DNA of 9,913 nucleotides from Elusimicrobiota bacterium (GTDB lineage Bacteria; Elusimicrobiota; Elusimicrobia; UBA1565; UBA9628). Shown in pieces: positions 6,610-9,913 of this stretch. The notes beneath the pieces were generated by a model. That model was not told where the DNA came from, did no database searches, and saw only the letters and a program-made list of their open reading frames with translations. Every line of letters begins with the position of its first letter. The stretch's first letter is position 1. The translations under genes and the position numbers were made by a program. The DNA lies in contig JACQBB010000159.1 of assembly GCA_016194625.1 (NCBI GenBank), positions 1 to 9,913 of the forward strand. The letters are read 5' to 3'.

Positions 6610-7443
6610 GTGAGGACCTCCCGGACGCTCGCCGCGCTGGCCGTCGCCGCCGCCCTCGGCGCCTGCGTCCCGTATCCGGCGGAGCTGCTGCCGGACGACG
6701 GGCGCGGTTCGAGCCTGCCGAAGATCGTCGAAGGCGTGTACCCGCCGCTGGACCCCGGCGCCAACGAGAACGAGAGCCTGCATTTCAAGGTGAAGGCCTA
6801 CGGGGCGGACGTCGCGAAGACCGTCTCGGATTCGTGCGAGGCGTCGTACACGCGCATCATGAACGACACCGGGCTGTACTCGTTCCAGCCGCGCGGGACC
6901 TACCAGATCGTCGTGTACGGCTCGCAGGACGAGTACCGCAAGAAGACCGGCCAGCCGGACTGGTCGTCGGGCGCCACCGTCGGCAACGCGATCTACACCT
7001 TCTACTCTCCGGCGCTCGACGGCGTCCTCGCCCACGAGATCACGCACCTGATCTGGTACGAGTTCATGAACGGCCGCCTCACCGACCAGCAGCGCTGGGT
7101 CAACGAGGGGCTGGCCGTCTATCAGGAAGCCAAGGCGCGCAACCGCGGCCAGGAGCTGTTCGCGGGAGCCCGCGGGACCCTGCGTTCCGCGGCCGTCCCG
7201 ATCGACCAGATGATGAACCTGGCCCCGAACTCCGAGCGCGCCTACGAGGCCAGCCTGTGGTACGCCCAGGCCGAGGACATGATCCGCTTCATGATCGAGC
7301 GCGGCGGGCGCATCGGCTTCGGCCAGTTCCTCGCGGCGATCCGCGACGGGCAGGGCTTCGACCAGGCGGTGTACGCGGGCTTCCCGGGCCAGTGGCGCAC
7401 GCTCTCCGACTTCGCCGCGGACTGGAAGAGGAGCCTCGAATGA
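6610..7443 (+). CDS. putative lipoprotein metallopeptidase, peptidase MA-like (HEXXH...E)
   Basis: A 277-residue predicted lipoprotein. The N-terminus has two Arg, an Ala/Leu-rich core and the lipobox LGAC with Cys19 as the lipidation site; Val at +2 does not signal inner-membrane retention under the E. coli rule. Residues 142-146 are HEITH, and WVNEGLAVY follows with Glu166 as the likely third zinc ligand, the gluzincin pattern (HEXXH plus a Glu about 20 residues later) seen in peptidase MA-like proteins. No other domain is apparent; substrate and activity are unknown. GTG 6610 is chosen because it opens the signal peptide and lies 6 nt after a -10-like element, implying a leaderless message. 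Its stop overlaps the copA start in ATGA (7440-7443), so the two are probably co-transcribed. Whether it relates to copper handling is not shown. Confidence 0.82.
   Translation: MRTSRTLAALAVAAALGACVPYPAELLPDDGRGSSLPKIVEGVYPPLDPGANENESLHFKVKAYGADVAKTVSDSCEASYTRIMNDTGLYSFQPRGTYQIVVYGSQDEYRKKTGQPDWSSGATVGNAIYTFYSPALDGVLAHEITHLIWYEFMNGRLTDQQRWVNEGLAVYQEAKARNRGQELFAGARGTLRSAAVPIDQMMNLAPNSERAYEASLWYAQAEDMIRFMIERGGRIGFGQFLAAIRDGQGFDQAVYAGFPGQWRTLSDFAADWKRSLE
7428..7433 (+). promoter_or_regulatory. Shine-Dalgarno site for copA
   Basis: GAGGAG lies inside the end of the lipoprotein gene, 6 nt before ATG 7440. It fixes the copA start and supports the 4-nt ATGA overlap. Confidence 0.75.
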
Positions 7444-9657
7444 GCGCGCGCGCCGCCGCGGACGGCGTCCAGCGCGTCGTCCTGCCCGTGCGCGGGATGC
7501 ACTGCGCGTCCTGCGTGGCGAAGGTCGAGGGGGCGCTGACCGGCCTGCCCGGCGTCGAGCAGGTCAGCGTGGACCTCCCGTCCCGGACCGTCTCGGTGCG
7601 CTTCGTGCCGAGCCCCGGGCGCCTCGAGGTCAAGCACCTGCGCCGCGCGATCGAGAAGGCCGGCTACGACGTGCTCGGCGTCAGCGAGAGCCGCACGCAG
7701 GCCGAGTCGATCAGCCTGCTGTCCCAGCAGGACGAGCAGAGCCGGCTGATGACGCGCATGCAGGCGGCGCTGGTGTTCTCGGTGCCGCTGATGGCGGCGA
7801 GCCACCTGGACCTGTCGCCGTACACCGCGCTGCTCCTCGCGGTGCCCGTCCAGGTGTGGGGCGGCTGGCATTTCCACGAGGGGCTGGCGCGCGCGTGGGT
7901 GCGCCGCCGGGCGGACATGGACGCGCTGGTGTCGGTGTCCACCTGGGCCGCGTTCTTCTATAGCGCGTACGTCGTCCTCCTGCCCGAGACCCTGCCGCCG
8001 GCGGCGCGCATGACGCAGTGGGACGCGGTCAGCGGCCTGGTGATCTTCGTGACGCTCGGCCGCTGGCTGGAGGCGCGCACGCGCGGCCAGACCAACGAGG
8101 CCGTCGTGAAGCTGATGCGCCTGTCGCCGAAGACCGCGCGCGTCGTGCGCGACGGCCAGGAGAGCACCGTGCCCCTGCGCGAGGTCGCCGTCGGCGAGAC
8201 CGTGCGCGTGCGCCCCGGCGAGCAGATCGGCACCGACGGCGAGGTCGTCGCGGGCCGCTCGACCGTCGACGAGGGCCTGCTCACCGGCGAGAGCCTGCCC
8301 GTCGAGAAGGCGCCCGGCTCGCGCGTCTGGGGCGGCACGCTCAACAAGAACGGCGCGCTCGAGCTCAAGGTCCTGCGCCCCGGCGACGAGTCCGCGCTCG
8401 CGCGCCTCGTCGAGTCCGTGCGCGAGAGCCAGGCGACCAAGCCCAAGATCCAGCGCTACGTCGACAAGATCGCCCGCTGGTTCGTGCCGACGGTGATCGG
8501 GCTGGCCATCGGCGTGGCCGCGGCCTGGCTGCGCTGGGGCCCCGAGCCGCGGATCCTGCTCGCGATGACCTGCTTCGTGTCGGTGCTGGCCTCGGCCTGC
8601 CCGTGCGCGCTGGGCCTCGCCACGCCGCTCGCGATCGTCGCCGGCATGGGCCGCGCGGCCGAGATGGGCGTGTTCATCCGCAACGCCGATATCCTCGAAG
8701 AGGTCGGCAAGCTCGACGTGGTGCTGTTCGACAAGACGGGCACGCTGACGCTGGGGCAAGCCGCAGGTCGCGGGCACCATCGTCGTCAGCGGCACCGAGG
8801 ACGAGATGCTCGCCTGGGCGTGCGCCGCCGAGGAGCGCTCCGAGCACCCGTTCGCGGCCGCGATCATGGCCTTGGCGCGCGAGCGCAAGGCGAAGGCGCC
8901 CCCGGTGGACTCGTTCGAGGCCCTGCCGGGGCGCGGCGTGATCGTGCGCTCCGGCGGCCGCGTCGTGCGCGCCGGCAGCCTGCCGTGGCTGCGCGAGGAG
9001 GGCGTCGAGCTGCCGAAGGACGACGCGACGCGCTTCTCCGAGGCCGGCTCCCTGCTGGGCGTCGCCGTCGACGGCCGCCTGCTCGGCGCCTACCGCATGG
9101 AGGACACCCTGCGCCCGTCGGCCGCCGCCGCGGTCAAGGCGCTGAAGGACCGCGGGATGGAGGTCTGCCTCGTCTCCGGCGACCGCAACGCGGCGGCCTA
9201 CCGCGTCGCCGAGCAGGTCGGCATCGGCAAGGTCTTCTCCGAGGTCCGGCCCGAGGAGAAGGCGGACATCGTGCGCCGTTTCCAAGAAGAGGGCCGCAAG
9301 GTCGCGATGGTCGGCGAGGGCTTCAACGACGCGCCGGCGCTGTCGCACGCGGACGTGGGCGTGGCGCTGGCCGCGGGCACCGACGTGGCCATCGAGTCCG
9401 CCGACCTCACGCTGATGAACCCGGACCTCACCTACCTGTCGAAGGCGATCGACCTCAGCCAGCGCATCCGGCTCGTCATCCGGCAGAACCTCGCCTGGGC
9501 GTTCGTCTACAACCTCGCGCTGATCCCCGTCGCGGCCGGCGCGCTGTACCCGAAGTGGGGGATACTGCTCCGCCCCGAGTACGCCGGCGCCGCGATGGCG
9601 CTGAGCTCGATCTCCGTCGCCTTGAACTCGCTGCGCCTGAGGAGAAAAGATGTCTAA
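7440..9657 (+). CDS. copA: Cu+-exporting P-type ATPase CopA (one-base frameshift)
   Basis: P1B-type ATPase that pumps Cu+ out of the cytoplasm. With one base removed it is 738 residues, a normal length. Features in order: one heavy-metal-binding domain with GMHCASC (Cys22, Cys25); membrane segments from about residue 105; actuator motif TGES (282-285); the transport site CPC (387-389); phosphorylation motif DKTGTLT with Asp431; SEHP of the nucleotide-binding domain (His469); GEGFND (625-630); and, in the last two membrane helices, YN (690-691) and MxxSS (Met719, Ser722-723), which together with CPC mark the Cu+ subclass. Frame 3 is correct to Leu438 and frame 1 from the next codon, the change falling in the G run 8753-8756. 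As written the protein would lose its nucleotide-binding domain and last helices. A sequencing error is most likely. Confidence 0.93.
8753..8756 (+). other. copA: +1 frameshift site in copA (GGGG run)
   Basis: The sequence reads CTGGGGCAAG. Reading CTG GGC AAG restores the family sequence (GKPQVAGTIVVSG onward to the SEHP motif), so one G appears to be extra. Homopolymer miscounting is the simplest cause; true mutation or slippage cannot be excluded from sequence alone. Confidence 0.85.
9639..9644 (+). promoter_or_regulatory. Shine-Dalgarno site for queF
   Basis: GAGGAG at the end of copA precedes ATG 9650 by 5 nt, a strong and well-spaced site that fixes the queF start and the 8-nt overlap with copA. 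Confidence 0.8.
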
Positions 9658-9913
9658 GACCAAGAAGGAACCGCTGATCTACGGCTACAACCCCGACCTC
9701 GCGCTCTCCGGCGCCGACGCGCCCCTGCCGCCGATCGAGACCTGGCCCAACCAGTACAAGGGCTACGAGATCCGCATCGACGTCCCCGAGTTCACCTCGG
9801 TGTGCCCGAAGACGAAGCTGCCGGACTTCGGCTGCGTCACCGTGCGCTACCTGCCGAACAAGGAGTGCCTGGAGCTGAAGAGCTTCAAGTACTACATGCT
9901 CGGCTACCGCAAC
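9650..9913 (+). CDS. queF: NADPH-dependent 7-cyano-7-deazaguanine reductase QueF (3' truncated by window)
   Basis: QueF reduces the nitrile preQ0 to the amine preQ1 with NADPH in the cytoplasm, a step in making the queuosine base of tRNA. The 88 visible residues include FTSVCPKTKLPDFG, with Cys52 as the expected thioimide-forming nucleophile and Asp59 as the proton donor, and ELKSFKYYMLGYRN, the substrate- and NADPH-site region of the family. The nucleophile lies close to the N-terminus, so this is the short single-domain (Bacillus subtilis) type rather than the two-domain E. coli type. It overlaps the end of copA by 8 nt and has its own strong Shine-Dalgarno site, so it is probably the third gene of the operon. 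The frame is still open at the window end, where about half of the protein is missing. Confidence 0.95.
   Translation, partial: MSKTKKEPLIYGYNPDLALSGADAPLPPIETWPNQYKGYEIRIDVPEFTSVCPKTKLPDFGCVTVRYLPNKECLELKSFKYYMLGYRN

Noticed and set aside
6585..6788. N-terminal extension of the methyltransferase to the far upstream start at 6788
   Set aside because: The added 68 residues are Ser/Ala/Gly-rich without homology, overlap the divergent lipoprotein gene, and cross the promoter region. The TRAM domain begins just after 6584.
6834..7439. Upstream extension of the copA frame into the lipoprotein gene
   Set aside because: It is Arg/Pro-rich off-frame translation. The Shine-Dalgarno site at 7428-7433 and the start of the metal-binding domain place the copA start at 7440.
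7242..8888. Minus-strand open frame of 548 codons opposite copA
   Set aside because: It is the antisense of a well-supported copper ATPase and has only His/Arg/Ala-rich compositional bias.
1..9913. CRISPR array, transposase, integrase, tRNA, rRNA, toxin-antitoxin or phage-defence genes
   Set aside because: I looked on both strands and found no spaced direct repeats, terminal inverted repeats, recognisable motifs or cloverleaf. Apart from one unknown secreted protein and one predicted lipoprotein peptidase, the genes are core functions.

Overview
The window looks like a stretch of core genome from a high-GC bacterium (about 70% G+C by eye, with strong third-position G/C). It encodes a bacterial-type IleRS of roughly 900 residues with a C-terminal four-Cys zinc site, a lipoprotein signal peptidase, a lipoprotein, a signal-peptide-bearing envelope protein, a TrmA/RlmD-family RNA methyltransferase, a Cu+-exporting P1B ATPase and a single-domain QueF. 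The lipoprotein pathway and secreted proteins suggest a diderm or at least lipoprotein-rich cell. I cannot name the phylum from this sequence; high-GC lineages recovered mainly from metagenomes are plausible, but that is a guess.

Layout: (1) 1-181, an anomalous, lower-GC window edge. (2) 182-3304, plus strand: ileS, split by a reading-frame break with an apparent small deletion near 1142, followed by lspA, which overlaps the ileS end by 31 nt. (3) 3305-5086, minus strand: a large unrecognised secreted protein with three related helical repeats, a Lys/Pro pentapeptide tract and a glycine-zipper C-terminus; its stop codon abuts that of lspA. (4) 5187-6584, minus strand: an RlmD-type 23S rRNA m5U methyltransferase. 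(5) 6610-9913, plus strand: a compact cluster of a HEXXH lipoprotein, copA (overlapping by 4 nt and carrying one extra G after the phosphorylation motif) and queF (overlapping by 8 nt and cut by the window edge).

Functionally this is mostly housekeeping: tRNA charging, lipoprotein maturation, rRNA methylation, queuosine precursor synthesis and copper export. LspA would be expected to process the lipoprotein made further along. The divergent promoter region between the methyltransferase and the lipoprotein is only 25 bp and appears to hold two overlapping -10 elements placed so that both transcripts would be leaderless or nearly so. The internal genes of the plus-strand cluster instead have clear GAGGAG Shine-Dalgarno sequences.

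Two conserved genes are frame-disrupted within 10 kb and the left edge reads poorly, so draft-assembly error is the simplest explanation for the breaks. I see no mobile element, CRISPR array, tRNA or rRNA. I do not see a convincing new multi-gene system. The least explained item is the repeat-containing envelope protein at 3305-5086.
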